A stretch of 47,641 nt of DNA from Oceanospirillaceae bacterium (GCA_013215445.1 JABSRA010000034.1:1-47641), one strand, 5' to 3'; shown: positions 1 through 9,816, counted from the first letter of the stretch. Notes: a model not told the origin generated them from the letters alone. Numbers and translations: made by a program.

Positions 1-2
1 TC

Positions 3-560
3 AAAGCGTTGATAACAATAATTGCCCAGTCATTAGAACCACCACTGGATATTTACCCTGCTAAAATAGTGCTTTGTGCCGGTGCTTGGTCGGCTAAAAT
101 CGCCAGGGGCCTAAACTATAAAGTGCCATTAATGGCCGAGCGCGGCTACCATTTAATGCTGCCGCCCACCACCAGTATTTCACGGCCGATTGTTAATGCC
201 AATCAGTCCATTGTGCTCAGCCCGATGCAAACAGGATTGCGTTTAACCAGTCAGGTAGAGCTGGCGCATGTCGATGATGCCCCCGATTATGGCAAAATTC
301 GCGCCTTGTTACCGCAGGTTAAGCGCATGCTGCCCGATGCTGTGTTAGAAGAGCAATCCGTGTGGATGGGGGCGAGACCCTCGCTGCCAGATTCACTACC
401 GATTATCAGTCAATCGAGTCATCCGGATATTTTTTACGCTTTTGGTCATCAGCATTTAGGCATGACATTGGGCCCCTTAACGGGTGAGCTTATTGCCGAT
501 TTAGTGGCAAAAAGACCAACGGCAATTGATGTGAGCCCCTTTAAAGCAGACCGTTTTTAG
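3..560 (+). CDS. DadA-like FAD-dependent D-amino-acid dehydrogenase (3' part)
   Basis: This is the C-terminal part of an FAD-dependent amine oxidoreductase of the DAO superfamily. The frame is open at the left window edge, so the gene starts outside; the TTG at 9 is only an internal codon. Visible features are CAGAWS close to the start of the visible part, typical of the DadA-type FAD-binding fold, a substrate-domain segment with ERGYH, and the C-terminal MGARPSLPD...GHQHLGMTLGP block, which packs on the flavin. DadA-type enzymes oxidatively deaminate D-amino acids and pass electrons to the respiratory chain. Related proteins act on D-hydroxyproline or glycine. The exact substrate cannot be told from this fragment. 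The stop at 558-560 is followed by a hairpin at 600-627. Confidence 0.85.
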   Translation, partial: KALITIIAQSLEPPLDIYPAKIVLCAGAWSAKIARGLNYKVPLMAERGYHLMLPPTTSISRPIVNANQSIVLSPMQTGLRLTSQVELAHVDDAPDYGKIRALLPQVKRMLPDAVLEEQSVWMGARPSLPDSLPIISQSSHPDIFYAFGHQHLGMTLGPLTGELIADLVAKRPTAIDVSPFKADRF

Positions 561-599
561 ACTCGCTGACAATGGGATTAACCAGAGCTGATAAGTTGT

Positions 600-627
600 T
601 GAGGTAGATCGTGGAGTGATCACCTCA
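600..627. terminator. Hairpin downstream of the dadA-like gene
   Basis: TGAGGT at 600-605 and GATC at 607-610 pair with GATC at 618-621 and ACCTCA at 622-627, leaving a single bulged A. The loop is 7 nt. It lies 40 bases after the stop codon. No T-run follows, so it may be a processing or factor-dependent end rather than a classical intrinsic terminator. Confidence 0.35.
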
Positions 628-763
628 GGGTAGCTTGAGATGAGTTAATGGGCCGTTAAGGGCAGCGAATTTATAAAAATGCTTGGTTTTGTCTCTGGAA
701 GTGTTATATTTCGCCGATTTGCTATTTAGGTATACCGATTATGCCTTTCGAGGATAATAAATT

Positions 764-1006
764 ATGACTTTATATTACAGCGTCATGTTAGTGCTCAGTG
801 TCAGCTATTATTTAGCGGCGTGTTTTTACACTTATAAAGAATTATCTAAGCAGGGCGTTAAGATGAATTTTTACCTAGTGACAACACCTGGTTATTTGTA
901 TTACATCGCGCGTAATAACAGTACCAGGTTGGTGCGCATGGTGGCCTTGAGCAGTGTCTGTGCTTTCCTCTTAGTGCTAGTGGCCACCGGACAGCTCGAT
1001 GCTTAA
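764..1006 (+). CDS. Small two-helix inner-membrane protein, unknown function
   Basis: An 80-residue protein with two hydrophobic segments (about residues 5-22 and 59-77) joined by a basic, aromatic-rich loop containing YTYKELSKQGVK and YLYYIARNN. AGGA at 742-745, within gaggataataaatt, precedes the ATG and can serve as ribosome binding site, though spacing is long. I do not recognise the family. The composition and good start context argue for a real small membrane protein. It stands alone between the dadA-like gene and a gene-poor stretch, so context gives no clue to function. Confidence 0.55.
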   Translation: MTLYYSVMLVLSVSYYLAACFYTYKELSKQGVKMNFYLVTTPGYLYYIARNNSTRLVRMVALSSVCAFLLVLVATGQLDA

Positions 1007-1825
1007 CTAACAATTAGGCGCCAGGTTTCTGGGCAGTTTATCTCTCAAAGGCCATCATCACCCAGCTGTTAGCTAGGCTTCAATACTGGCACCAGCAGTG
1101 ACCTCAGTGGTGCTGCTGCCTGCTAGCGTCAGCCTAAGGTCTTTTGCTTAGTGACCTAGAAAGCTACGGCTACCAGCCGAGTCGCTGGTATCAGCAACGG
1201 TTGATTCAGGCAGCCCCCTGCAGCTATTGACCAAACTCTGGTCTGTGGCTCTTAATTTCCATTCTAACTCCCACCTCCAGCGTAGTTGCTCCTTTACCTC
1301 TGGGTAAAAGTCAATTTATCACCTATCACCCATCACCGAGCAGAAATGAGGCATGCTTAGTGATCTATACTGAGTCTGGGGAGCTAATTGTCGCCTATCA
1401 TTACGCTTTTGTGGGCGGGTACCTGGATGTTTATCTACAGTGTCGTACGCCTATAATGGCTTAATGTCGAAGAGGACAAATATTGTCTGTCTGCCTTAGC
1501 GATCATCTACTTAACCATTAACGGGTAATTATCTGGGCATTAAAAAGTCTCACTTTGAATGCTGCTTAGAAAAAATCGATATGAGTATTGCTTAAATCCC
1601 ACCTGTTTTCTTGGAAAACCTCTTCGCTAAATAATTTTAATGTCTGCTTTGAAGGTTAATCAATTAACTTGGTTTGTCGGTTTTTTGAACTATATTATAA
1701 GCTAGTGGATGCTGCTGCATGATTAAAGAGCAGCGTAATGACCATGATGATTTGCAGTTTTCTGGTGATCCCGTGATCGACAGTTTTAGACATTCTGGTT
1801 TATTCAAAGCAGAGGAGAGTGAGTG
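1007..1825. other. Gene-poor stretch upstream of chemoreceptor 1
   Basis: About 820 bases without a convincing gene. A frame on the plus strand stays open from roughly 1231 to 1464, but it lacks an ATG with a ribosome binding site and resembles no family I know. Stops interrupt the other frames. The last 130 bases presumably hold the promoter of the chemoreceptor gene. The AGAGGAG at 1811-1817 is its ribosome binding site. Confidence 0.4.
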
Positions 1826-3505
1826 ATGATCAATTTCTTTAGGGATATCAGTTTACGTAATAAACTGTTATTGAATACCAGTGTGTTGCTGTTGTTTTTA
1901 CTCAGTAGTTTTTTGTACGCCATTTATAGCTTGAATAAAATAGGCAACGAATTAACCACTATCGTAACAGAGAACATGCCGCTCACCCATAAATTAACCG
2001 TGATAACCATCCAGCAGCTGGAGCAAGTAATTTCTTTTGAGAGAGCTTTACACTATGGAGCTACGCTAGATATTGAGCCTAGTGCCTTCGAGAAATTTCA
2101 AGCATCTATAAAGATGTTTGAGCAGGGCACCGAAATTATAGATGATACTATCGCCAAGGCGATAGCACTCACCGAGCACGCTGTAGATGATAAGGATATT
2201 GAGCAATTGGCAAAAATGGCGAAGGTCAAAAAATCACTGCGCCATATATTATCTGCCCACCAACAGTATGTTGAACACGCTGAGCAAGTATTTCTTCTGT
2301 ATGACAAAGGAGAGATGCGTCAGGCTGAAATACAGGCAGAGCAAGTAGGTTATGAAGAAGAGGCGCTAGACAAAGAGTTAGAGGCGTTACTCTTTGATCT
2401 ACAGTTTTACACTGAACATAGTGCCAATGCAGCCCATCAACATGAAAAGGACGCCATCATCACTTTATCAGTGATCGTGGCAGTCAGTATTTTATTGGGT
2501 GTAGTGATTAGTTTCGCTATAAGTAATTACATTATTTGTGGTATTCGGTCAGCCATTGTTACCGCCTCTGGAGATTTAACTCAGGAAGTTGAAGTACAGA
2601 GCAGGGATGAAATTGGCGACTTGTTACGGGCCATGAACCAGATGAAAGGTAAATTGATTGGTATGATTAAGCAAATATCGGGGATCAGTGCCGAGTTATC
2701 TTTATCCGCTCAGGCAATGTCGGTGGTGACTGAACAGACCAATAATATTGTCACCCAGCAACTGGAAGAAACAAAATTTGTAGCAATGGCGATGACTGAT
2801 ATGACCCGCACTGTACAAGAAGTGTCGAAGAACATTAGTGGCACTGCAAATTATGCGCTGCGAGCGACCGAACAGACGACTCAAGGGAGTCTAGTGGTCG
2901 CCACGGCAGAGTCTGAAATTGAGCAGCTTGCCCGGTTAATCGATAATGCAGCATTGAGTATACAAAGCTTACAAGCTCAGGGGAAAGAAATTAATACGGT
3001 GATGGACGTCATTGAGGGAGTGGCCGAGCAAACTAATTTGCTGGCGCTAAATGCGGCCATTGAAGCTGCTAGAGCGGGGGAAAAAGGCCGTGGGTTTGCA
3101 GTAGTGGCCGACGAAGTTCGAACGCTTGCAGTACGCACAAAAGTGTCTACCAAAGAAATTAATAGCATTATATTGCAACTGCATAAGGGTACAGTCTCGG
3201 CGGTCTCAATGATGGAGCAGAGCAGTGCTCAGGCAAAAGTCAGTGTAAACACCACCTTAGAATCAGGGCTAGCATTTAGTACTATTTCCGGTGACGTCGA
3301 TCAAATAAGTGCCATGTGCGATCAGCTTGCAGCAGCGGCAGAAGAGCAGAGCATAGTGAGCGCGCAGATTAATGACAAAATTGTGCAAATAAATTCACTG
3401 TCGGTACAGACCGCTGATGGCGCACAAGAAATTTCATCTTCGAGTAAAAAGCTGGAGACGATGGCAGCGGAGCTGGATAATATTATCGGGCAATATGCTG
3501 TTTGA
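1826..3505 (+). CDS. Methyl-accepting chemotaxis protein 1
   Basis: A transmembrane chemoreceptor of about 559 residues. There is a first membrane helix at about 16-37, a periplasmic all-helical sensor domain to about 210, a second helix at 211-235, a HAMP linker to about 285, and a cytoplasmic coiled coil. The signalling tip carries the conserved [19 protein letters not shown] followed by [15 protein letters not shown], which contacts CheA and CheW. The start is the ATG eight bases after AGAGGAG rather than the GTG three bases earlier. The sensor domain resembles that of the second receptor at 30475-32163: both carry a QLEQ-I-FERAL-YG segment and an EHAEQVF segment. No CheR-binding pentapeptide is seen at the C-terminus, which ends NIIGQYAV. 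The ligand is unknown. Confidence 0.95.
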   Translation: MINFFRDISLRNKLLLNTSVLLLFLLSSFLYAIYSLNKIGNELTTIVTENMPLTHKLTVITIQQLEQVISFERALHYGATLDIEPSAFEKFQASIKMFEQGTEIIDDTIAKAIALTEHAVDDKDIEQLAKMAKVKKSLRHILSAHQQYVEHAEQVFLLYDKGEMRQAEIQAEQVGYEEEALDKELEALLFDLQFYTEHSANAAHQHEKDAIITLSVIVAVSILLGVVISFAISNYIICGIRSAIVTASGDLTQEVEVQSRDEIGDLLRAMNQMKGKLIGMIKQISGISAELSLSAQAMSVVTEQTNNIVTQQLEETKFVAMAMTDMTRTVQEVSKNISGTANYALRATEQTTQGSLVVATAESEIEQLARLIDNAALSIQSLQAQGKEINTVMDVIEGVAEQTNLLALNAAIEAARAGEKGRGFAVVADEVRTLAVRTKVSTKEINSIILQLHKGTVSAVSMMEQSSAQAKVSVNTTLESGLAFSTISGDVDQISAMCDQLAAAAEEQSIVSAQINDKIVQINSLSVQTADGAQEISSSSKKLETMAAELDNIIGQYAV

Positions 3506-3669
3506 AATTTATAGGGGTTGATTATAAAAGACCGTTATTGCCCGCGAACCCAGATTAAAGGGACTGCTGGGCATTTATTGCGGATGTTTTTATTGAGCCT
3601 ATGAAATTGTGGGCAGAACAGAGGGAGGTATTAGTTCCCCCCCCACACAATCACATTGGCTGATAGCGG

Positions 3670-4860
3670 CTAATTAAACACAGTTTCTAGCACGATAGTG
3701 CAGGCGCCGATGGTGTGGTAATCACATTTTGCTCCGGCGGCACTTTTAATCTCACTCTGATGGCTGTTATCAGCATTCAATATTCGATACCACGCGCCGT
3801 GCTGGTGGTCGATAAAGTGCTGCCAACTGTACGCCCATATTTTGTCGTACCACTGCCAGTATTGCTCCTCACCTGTGGCGTGTGCCAAAAGTGCCGCGGC
3901 GGCAAAACTCTCGGCTTGCACCCAGAAGTATTTGTCGTCATCGCAGATTTTGCCCTGGGTGTCATAACCGTAAAATAGACCGCCATGGGTCTCATCCCAA
4001 GCAGTGCTGACGGCGCGATCAAACAGCTCTTTGGCGCGCGTTAATATCCAAGCTTCAGGGCGATGTTTATGCAACATCAGCAATAATTTAGTCCACTCGG
4101 TTTGGTGACCGGTTTGGTATCCCCAAGGGCGGTACAAGTTTTTTGGATCATGCTTGTTGTAGTGCCAATCGATGCTGAGATCAGGCTTGAAGTGCTCCCA
4201 GATAAGACCATCGGTTTTAGCGGCTTGCTCAACGGCAATTTTTTTGGCTAATAGATAAGCACGGTCTAAAAAGAGCGTATCTTGAGTGGCCTCAAAAGCT
4301 AATAACATGGCCTCACAGACATGCATATTGGAATTTTGCCCGCGGTAATCAGACATCGTCTGCCAGTCACCGGATATTTCATCTGCATACAAGCCAACAT
4401 CGGCCAACCAAAAATGTTTTTCCAGCAACTCATAGCTGTGATAAACATCGGCCCGGGCACTTTCGTCGCCGCCTTTTAACGCAGTAGAAAATGCCAACAA
4501 TACAAAGGCCAAGCCATAACATTGGTTGGTCTCATCGGTAACCCCGGTTTTATCCAGTGTCCAACTGTAACCTTGGCGTTCATTTTGCCAGTGCACGTTA
4601 CGCAGGTACGCTAAACCTTGCTGCCAAATGTTTTTGTGGGGTGCCGCTCCAAACAATGACTCTGCTTTGACGTAGTTAAAGATCATGCGACAGCTGCTGA
4701 CTAACTGTTTTTTATCGGTGTCAAAGAGAGTGCCGTCATCTAGGTAATTTTGGTGGTAGCCACCATTGCTATCAACTATTTTGTCGGTGTAAAATTCTAA
4801 AATCGATGCAATATGTGCTTCTAAAAACTGTTTGGATCGAAAGTTCATGTTATGTTCCAT
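3670..4860 (-). CDS. AGE-family sugar epimerase/isomerase (D-mannose isomerase or N-acylglucosamine 2-epimerase type)
   Basis: A soluble protein of about 396 residues covering the whole (alpha/alpha)6-barrel of the AGE family. Conserved segments are NSNMHVCEAMLLA in the middle, WGYQTGHQTEWTKLLL, the KYFWVQAE-containing segment and the C-terminal GAKCDYHTIGAC, which supplies active-site histidines. Members isomerise mannose/fructose or lyxose/xylulose (YihS/ManI type), epimerise N-acylglucosamine, or epimerise cellobiose; sequence reading does not separate these. I prefer the ATG at 4860; a TTG four codons upstream and an ATG four codons downstream are alternatives, none with a strong ribosome binding site. 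It converges on the chemoreceptor gene and has no sugar transporter next to it. Confidence 0.85.
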   Translation of the reverse strand: MEHNMNFRSKQFLEAHIASILEFYTDKIVDSNGGYHQNYLDDGTLFDTDKKQLVSSCRMIFNYVKAESLFGAAPHKNIWQQGLAYLRNVHWQNERQGYSWTLDKTGVTDETNQCYGLAFVLLAFSTALKGGDESARADVYHSYELLEKHFWLADVGLYADEISGDWQTMSDYRGQNSNMHVCEAMLLAFEATQDTLFLDRAYLLAKKIAVEQAAKTDGLIWEHFKPDLSIDWHYNKHDPKNLYRPWGYQTGHQTEWTKLLLMLHKHRPEAWILTRAKELFDRAVSTAWDETHGGLFYGYDTQGKICDDDKYFWVQAESFAAAALLAHATGEEQYWQWYDKIWAYSWQHFIDHQHGAWYRILNADNSHQSEIKSAAGAKCDYHTIGACTIVLETVFN

Positions 4861-5231
4861 TGAATAACCCAATCTAATTGATTTATTACTTGGCTAGATA
4901 TTAAGGGAATAAAATATTAAGTCCATTATTTTGTTTGTTTTTTAGGAATTTGCGTTATAAAGGTGAGTAGGGATTAATCGGATCTATTATATTTCAGGCT
5001 TATGCCCAGTGATAGACTGGTCGATGGTCTGAATAAACCGCTAACAGCGAGGTCGAATGGCTCTTCGCGCTCAGCTCTGCTTTGGCTTGTTGGCAGCCTC
5101 TGAACCTCCTGGTGAAGGGTACTGGCAATAAAAAGCAAGCAACTGACAGCATTTGACAGTAGCTTAGCGCTATTATTGAAAGTTCAAGCGGGTATAACTG
5201 CTCTAGCGAAATCTAATACGGGATATAAAAC
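4861..5231. other. Intergenic region between divergent AGE and GFA genes
   Basis: About 370 bases separate these two divergent genes and must hold both promoters. I see no reading frame of note and no strong palindrome. The part nearest the AGE gene (4870-4990) is AT-rich. Confidence 0.4.
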
Positions 5232-5657
5232 ATGACGAAATCGAATACTCAGCAGGCTAAATGTTTATGCGGCAGTGTGAAAATAACGGCGCACAACATC
5301 AACCCTAAGTTTAGCGTGTGCCACTGTGATGCTTGTAGACTTTGGGGTGGTGGGCCATTTTTCGCGGTACAATGCGGAGCAGAAGTTAACTTTGAAGGTG
5401 CAGACAATATTACCGAATATGCTTCATCGACTTGGGCAAGTCGGGCATTTTGCTCAAGATGTGGCACCCATTTATACTACCGCTTAAATAAAACTCAGCA
5501 CTATAATATGCCAGTGGGCATCTTCGCTGATATGAAAGATTTAGTCATGGATATGCAATATTTTACAGATAAGCGCCCCGATTATTATTGTTTCTCGAAT
5601 CACAGCAAAGAAATGACCGCGGCAGAAATATACAGCTATTTTGCCGCCGATATTTAA
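5232..5657 (+). CDS. GFA-family zinc protein (glutathione-dependent formaldehyde-activating/CENP-V domain)
   Basis: A 141-residue single-domain protein of the GFA/CENP-V fold. The zinc ligands are visible as C11-L-C13, C30-H-C32-D-A-C35 and C74-S-R-C77. The family founder binds the glutathione-hydroxymethyl adduct, but most members have no proven activity, so a role in formaldehyde or other thiol-linked detoxification is only a family-level inference. Start ATG at 5232 follows an AT-rich leader without a strong ribosome binding site. It is followed 59 bases downstream by a VOC-family gene on the same strand, possibly co-transcribed. Confidence 0.85.
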   Translation: MTKSNTQQAKCLCGSVKITAHNINPKFSVCHCDACRLWGGGPFFAVQCGAEVNFEGADNITEYASSTWASRAFCSRCGTHLYYRLNKTQHYNMPVGIFADMKDLVMDMQYFTDKRPDYYCFSNHSKEMTAAEIYSYFAADI

Positions 5658-5716
5658 AGGCTAACTGGCGCATCTAGGCTTAGTGGTTTCCTTAAGCTTT
5701 AATTAGAGGGTATGCA

Positions 5717-6391
5717 ATGAACATTAAGATTGATCATATTGTGATAGGTGCCAATACTCTAGAGCAGGGAATTGAGTACATAAAAGATAAATTTGGCGTT
5801 ACAGTGCCCTTTGGCGGTGTTCATCCAAAGATGGGTACCCACAATGCACTGATGCAATTATCGGAGACGCTATTTTTCGAAATAGTGGCGATTAATCCAG
5901 CATCGTACCAGCAACCCGCTTTAAAAATAACTCAGCCTAGGTGGTTCTCTCTCGATGAACCACTACTTCAACAGCAACTGGCAAAACAGCCTAGATTACT
6001 CACTTGGGTGGTCAATACTACTGACCTGAAAAGCGCATTAGCAAGGGGCATCTATCAGCAAATTAGTGCCGAACGAGTAACAAGAGGTGATCTGAGTTGG
6101 GACTTTGCACTACCCATTGACCGATCATTGTTAGCCGCTGGACTTATTCCCTACATCCTACAGTGGCACGGGGAGCACCCTGCATCGGGGATGGCAGACC
6201 TGGGCTGTCAGTTAAAAAATATCGTTTTGTATCATCCACAATACCAATGGCTGGCAGGGCAGTTAAAAGACATTGGTATCGATCAATTAGCCAGTGTCCA
6301 AGCTTTAGCTATCGATCAATGTCCCTATATGGAAGTGACATTTCAGACTGCAACAGGCACGACAATATTGTCCTCAAGGGTGGGAGAGTGA
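5717..6391 (+). CDS. VOC/glyoxalase-like protein (Glyoxalase_3 type)
   Basis: A 224-residue protein starting with IDHIVIGANTLEQG, typical of the first beta strand of VOC domains. A metal-type His is in IDHI and an acidic residue in FFEIVAINP. Length and pattern match the Glyoxalase_3 group, whose members are mostly uncharacterised. TAGAGGG at 5704-5710 supplies a ribosome binding site for the ATG. It may form a pair with the GFA gene upstream, suggesting a shared detoxification role, but no substrate can be inferred. Three tandem 13-bp repeats lie after the stop. Confidence 0.75.
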   Translation: MNIKIDHIVIGANTLEQGIEYIKDKFGVTVPFGGVHPKMGTHNALMQLSETLFFEIVAINPASYQQPALKITQPRWFSLDEPLLQQQLAKQPRLLTWVVNTTDLKSALARGIYQQISAERVTRGDLSWDFALPIDRSLLAAGLIPYILQWHGEHPASGMADLGCQLKNIVLYHPQYQWLAGQLKDIGIDQLASVQALAIDQCPYMEVTFQTATGTTILSSRVGE

Positions 6392-6438
6392 TTGATTGTG
6401 CCCTTAGTGACTCTATCCGTAATCGCCGGCCGGATGCC

Positions 6439-6477
6439 AATGTTAGCAGGTAATGTTAGCAGGTAATGTTAGCAGGC
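6439..6477. repeat. Three tandem 13-bp repeats
   Basis: AATGTTAGCAGG followed by T, T or C is repeated at 6439-6451, 6452-6464 and 6465-6477. The block lies between the convergent VOC and ricin-type genes, just before the stop of the latter. It is outside both coding regions. Confidence 0.9.
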
Positions 6478-6485
6478 AAATAAGC

Positions 6486-7007
6486 TTACTTACTGCCAGT
6501 ACGCCAGTGTTGAAATCTAGCCAGATCCACACTGCAGAGCGCTAGTGTCAGGCCTTTTATTTGCACCTTGCTAGCCTTGTTTTTAGCTAGACGGGTGGTT
6601 AATGATGCCGTTAAACACAGTGTGGGCTCCACAGTAGGGGATATAGTGCCATTGGCAGAAAAGACAAATTGTTGTTCAGCGGTACTATTGCACGTTGCGA
6701 GCCCGACCTTAGCCCCCACCGTTAAATGTGCTACTTCAGCACAGACATCAAAGGCGGGTACATATAACAGATTGTAATCAAACTCAGTCGTTTCAAATGT
6801 TTGTCCTCTGCTCAGCGCACCCTTATAACTATCGCAAGTCTGTAGTTGCAGGGGATTGGCAGGGGCAGAGTTTATCGTGAGGCAATAGTTAGCTAAATAT
6901 CCATCGAGTGTGTCTGATAAGGCTATTTCAACGGGCTCTGCGTAAACCATCGAGGTGGATAGCATCGCCAGTATTGTAAATTGGCGGCTAATGCTGTTAA
7001 TCATCAT
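6486..7007 (-). CDS. Secreted ricin-type beta-trefoil protein
   Basis: A 173-residue protein with a Sec signal peptide (hydrophobic stretch up to about residue 23, cleavage likely after VYA). The mature part has repeated cysteine pairs (YCLTINS, LQTCDSY, VCAEVAH, LATCNST, LCLTASL, LALCSVD) and degenerate QxW-like motifs (EQQFVF, FQHW). This is the pattern of a ricin-type beta-trefoil carbohydrate-binding domain. Such domains usually accompany a catalytic domain; here it stands alone, so it may be a free secreted lectin or adhesin. The match is by pattern only. It converges on the VOC gene. Confidence 0.6.
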   Translation of the reverse strand: MMINSISRQFTILAMLSTSMVYAEPVEIALSDTLDGYLANYCLTINSAPANPLQLQTCDSYKGALSRGQTFETTEFDYNLLYVPAFDVCAEVAHLTVGAKVGLATCNSTAEQQFVFSANGTISPTVEPTLCLTASLTTRLAKNKASKVQIKGLTLALCSVDLARFQHWRTGSK

Positions 7008-7515
7008 TAATCTGAACCTACCTTATAAAGCGTCAAATAATTCCGGCACTGGAGTTAATTCATCATAAAAACAAATACCCACAAGGTCTAGGTTTTCGTG
7101 CTTTAAACTTATAAAAACAACAGATTATGAGAGTTAATAGTGCTTTTCTGAACAAAATATGCAGTGACAAGGGTGGTATTGTCACTCTTACAGCTGAATC
7201 CGTGACATCAAAGTGAATGCAGAGTGTAAGATATTGGTTTCACAGTGGAATAGAAAAAGTTTAGCTGCAAGCTCTTATACATCCTGCATTCGCTAAATAA
7301 ATGCATCCATGCATAAAACCCTTAGGTTCAGTGGGTATTTTTCTAACCTCTGTAGAATCAAGAGTTTGTGCTATGGGGTGCAGTGAAATCACTGCTTCAG
7401 GTTAACATCCACAAATTATAAGCTGTTGATGATAAAAAGGATGAAAGTCGAGGCGGGCACAAGAAGACTGAAGGCTTAGTGGATAGCTTTATTTGGCAGG
7501 CTAAGCTTTACAGCG
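7008..7515. other. Noncoding stretch with a hairpin
   Basis: About 500 bases with no gene. AGTGACAA at 7163-7170 and TTGTCACT at 7179-7186 form a perfect 8-bp stem with an 8-nt loop. Two ATGCAT sites lie 2 bp apart at 7301-7314. The part nearest 7008 must hold the promoter of the ricin-type gene. Confidence 0.45.
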
Positions 7516-7797
7516 TTAGTGCTCAAGTACGGTAATTTTTTCTTCGCCTTGTAACATAGGCAGCAGATTCGCCATTAGCTGTTTACGTTCGTCGCTGCTC
7601 AACCAGCGCTGCCAATCTTGAATACTGTTGTATTTAGCAATCACCACCCGATGATTTTCATCATAACTGTTGTGCAATGCGTCCCCTGTGACAAAGCCAC
7701 TTTGGGTGGTCGCCTGGCAGAGAACCTGTTGAGAAATTTTATCATAATAGCTGGCAAAGCCATCGGCAATGTGACGCTCTATAATTACGCAGACCAT
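7516..7797 (-). CDS. Antibiotic-biosynthesis-monooxygenase (ABM) domain protein
   Basis: A 93-residue ferredoxin-like ABM-domain protein: MVCVIIERHIADG at the N-terminus, then SGFVTGDALHN and the HRVVIAKYNSIQDWQRW segment typical of ABM dimers. The open frame extends to 7902, but AGGAGG at 7805-7810 lies six bases before the ATG at 7797, which fixes the start there. Family members include heme-degrading and quinone-forming monooxygenases and many stress proteins of unknown role. It follows the PhyH gene on the same strand with a gap of about 125 bases. Confidence 0.75.
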   Translation of the reverse strand: MVCVIIERHIADGFASYYDKISQQVLCQATTQSGFVTGDALHNSYDENHRVVIAKYNSIQDWQRWLSSDERKQLMANLLPMLQGEEKITVLEH

Positions 7798-7924
7798 AAC
7801 CCACCTCCTGGAGAACATCGCTATGAGCGTATAAGCTCGGGGAAATGTTCTATTAATCCCAGCAATTATACCACGTTGTTTATGCAGATGATGAGTTTGC
7901 ATGGCTAGCTTGATGCTATATCCC

Positions 7925-8710
7925 TCAGCCGTAGATAAACGGAAACCAATCTTCTCTTAAGTGCTCACCATTGTGTTGATTGATGTTTGGATAGTCTGGC
8001 GAAGTCTTTCCCGGGCGCTGCACATAACGAGCGTCATCACCGACTAATCTAAAAGAGATAGTGCGATTTACGCTATTGATATTGTTGGCGTTAGCGCCGT
8101 GCACCGTCTTAAAGTTGAAGGCGACCACATCACCGGGCTCTACCGCCCAGCTGAGAATTTGATCGTCACCATTATCGATGTCGGGCAAGGCCATAAACTC
8201 GCTACTATCGGCATAAAACTCAGCGCTGTTAGACCATTTAGTCGGCATGATTAATTTAGGCCAGAGGTGCGAGCCGGCTACACACTTCAGAGAGAATTGT
8301 TTTTGTCTTGCATCTAGCGGTATCCAAAAACTGATGTTTTGCATGCCCTCGACAAAGTAGTAGGGCATGTCTTGGTGCCAGGGGGTCGCCACTGAGCTGA
8401 CGGCCGCTTTATCTAAATAGTGATCGTGAAAAAATTGCACCCGTTTGGATTGCATCAACTGTGCTGCAATAGCGGCCATCGGCGATTGCTCGACAAATTG
8501 GCGGTACTCTTCAATCTGTTGCCAATTGCCAAAGTCCTCGAAAAACCGACCGGTCTTATCCGCTGATTGGTGGGTGATAGCGCGAGAACTAGGATGGGCT
8601 ATGTTGTAATCGGCACCCCGATTCAAGGTACTTATCCAATCTTTAAATACCCCGCGCAGTACCACCACTCCCTGAGTTTGATAATTTTCGAGCTGTTGTG
8701 CGCAAATCAT
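7925..8710 (-). CDS. Phytanoyl-CoA dioxygenase (PhyH) family 2-oxoglutarate/Fe(II) oxygenase
   Basis: A protein of about 261 residues with the PhyH signature. The metal site H-x-D is in TPWHQDMPYYF, the distal His in FKTVHGANANN, and the 2-oxoglutarate Arg in NRTISFRLVGDD. PhyH-family enzymes hydroxylate varied small molecules. The substrate here is unknown. The N-terminal segment QLENYQTQGVVVLRGVF is the usual beginning of these proteins, so I take the ATG at 8710; a GTG at 8746 would add 12 residues. It is transcribed in the same direction as the DMT exporter upstream. Confidence 0.85.
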   Translation of the reverse strand: MICAQQLENYQTQGVVVLRGVFKDWISTLNRGADYNIAHPSSRAITHQSADKTGRFFEDFGNWQQIEEYRQFVEQSPMAAIAAQLMQSKRVQFFHDHYLDKAAVSSVATPWHQDMPYYFVEGMQNISFWIPLDARQKQFSLKCVAGSHLWPKLIMPTKWSNSAEFYADSSEFMALPDIDNGDDQILSWAVEPGDVVAFNFKTVHGANANNINSVNRTISFRLVGDDARYVQRPGKTSPDYPNINQHNGEHLREDWFPFIYG

Positions 8711-8778
8711 GTCATTCAATTTATTGTACCTATATAGACCAACCACTGATTATTCGATTATGCCTGAAAAAAAGGGCT

Positions 8779-9732
8779 CTAGGTCGATATTTTATGAAGT
8801 CGTCTCTTAGTCATTAGCGGTAGCAATTGTACGCAAAGTACCGAGAAAACCACTAATAAAATGCCCACCACGCCGATGATCGTGAGGGGGTTCGAGACGA
8901 TGAGTTCTGGCCACCAACCTAGGGCGACTATCATGGCGGTGAAACTAAAACTAAAAATCGGCGTCAGTGCGACAGTGGCTCCCACCTGTGCCGTGGACCA
9001 GTACTTCATCGCCTGAGCAAAACAACCATAGGCAACGAGCGTATTTACGGCACAAAACAAGGCGATATACCACTGGTTGGTTGACATGTTGGCAAAGTAA
9101 TTAAGGTCACTGAAGGGAAACATCAGCACAATGCCAGCGCCGTAAATATACAAGAGTACATTGCCTGGGGATAGTTTTGCCAGTAGCGATTTCTGGATGA
9201 GTGCATAACAAGTCCAGGAGAGTGCAGAAAATTGCACCAGTAAAACTCCTATCCACACTTGATTCCCGTCGTCGTTGGATAAATCGATAGAGGTTTGAAA
9301 AAATAACATCATGCCGAGCGCCAAAGTGGCGAAGCAGCTCATTTGCAGGGCACTGATCCGCTCTTTAAAAAATAACATACCGCCAAAGGCCAGAAAGAAA
9401 GGCGCTGTCTGGAAATTGAGCTGGGCGGGCCCGGGAGATAAATATTCTAGACAGTAGACAAAGGAAATATAATTGAACATTGAAAAAGCAGCGGCGGCGG
9501 TGAGTTTAACCCAGTCCATGCGTAACAGATGCTTGAACTGTGCTAAATTTCCTGAAAGTTTTTGCAATACTATGCTGATCAGAAAAGCGACTAAGAAACG
9601 AAACCAGGTTAAAGTCACTGGGTCGATAAAACCCGCCGATAATTTTAGGGCGATAGGCAGCATACCCCAGAAAAATACCGTGGTAGTGGCGAAGATTAAG
9701 CCGAGTTTGAAATTGTAATCAGGGTTGCTCAT
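8779..9732 (-). CDS. EamA/DMT-family transporter
   Basis: A polytopic membrane protein of 317 residues with ten predicted helices in two EamA repeats (about 10-145 and 160-305), typical of drug/metabolite exporters of the RhaT/YdcZ superfamily. The C-terminus is basic (TKRRLHK), placing it in the cytoplasm. It is divergent from a LysR-type regulator with a 125-bp shared promoter region, the classic arrangement for a LysR-controlled exporter. The PhyH gene follows 68 bases after its stop and may be co-transcribed. The substrate is not identifiable from sequence. Confidence 0.85.
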   Translation of the reverse strand: MSNPDYNFKLGLIFATTTVFFWGMLPIALKLSAGFIDPVTLTWFRFLVAFLISIVLQKLSGNLAQFKHLLRMDWVKLTAAAAFSMFNYISFVYCLEYLSPGPAQLNFQTAPFFLAFGGMLFFKERISALQMSCFATLALGMMLFFQTSIDLSNDDGNQVWIGVLLVQFSALSWTCYALIQKSLLAKLSPGNVLLYIYGAGIVLMFPFSDLNYFANMSTNQWYIALFCAVNTLVAYGCFAQAMKYWSTAQVGATVALTPIFSFSFTAMIVALGWWPELIVSNPLTIIGVVGILLVVFSVLCVQLLPLMTKRRLHKIST

Positions 9733-9816
9733 AATATTAGAAGTTACTCACTTTAGTAGATATTAACGCTAGCTTGCATGAGTTTTGTTATATAATCTAA
9801 TGCATAATTTACTTAA

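Noticed and set aside
1231-1464. Open plus-strand frame in the gene-poor stretch after the small membrane protein
   Set aside because: It has no ATG with a ribosome binding site and no recognisable similarity. Stops flank it on both sides, so it may be chance.
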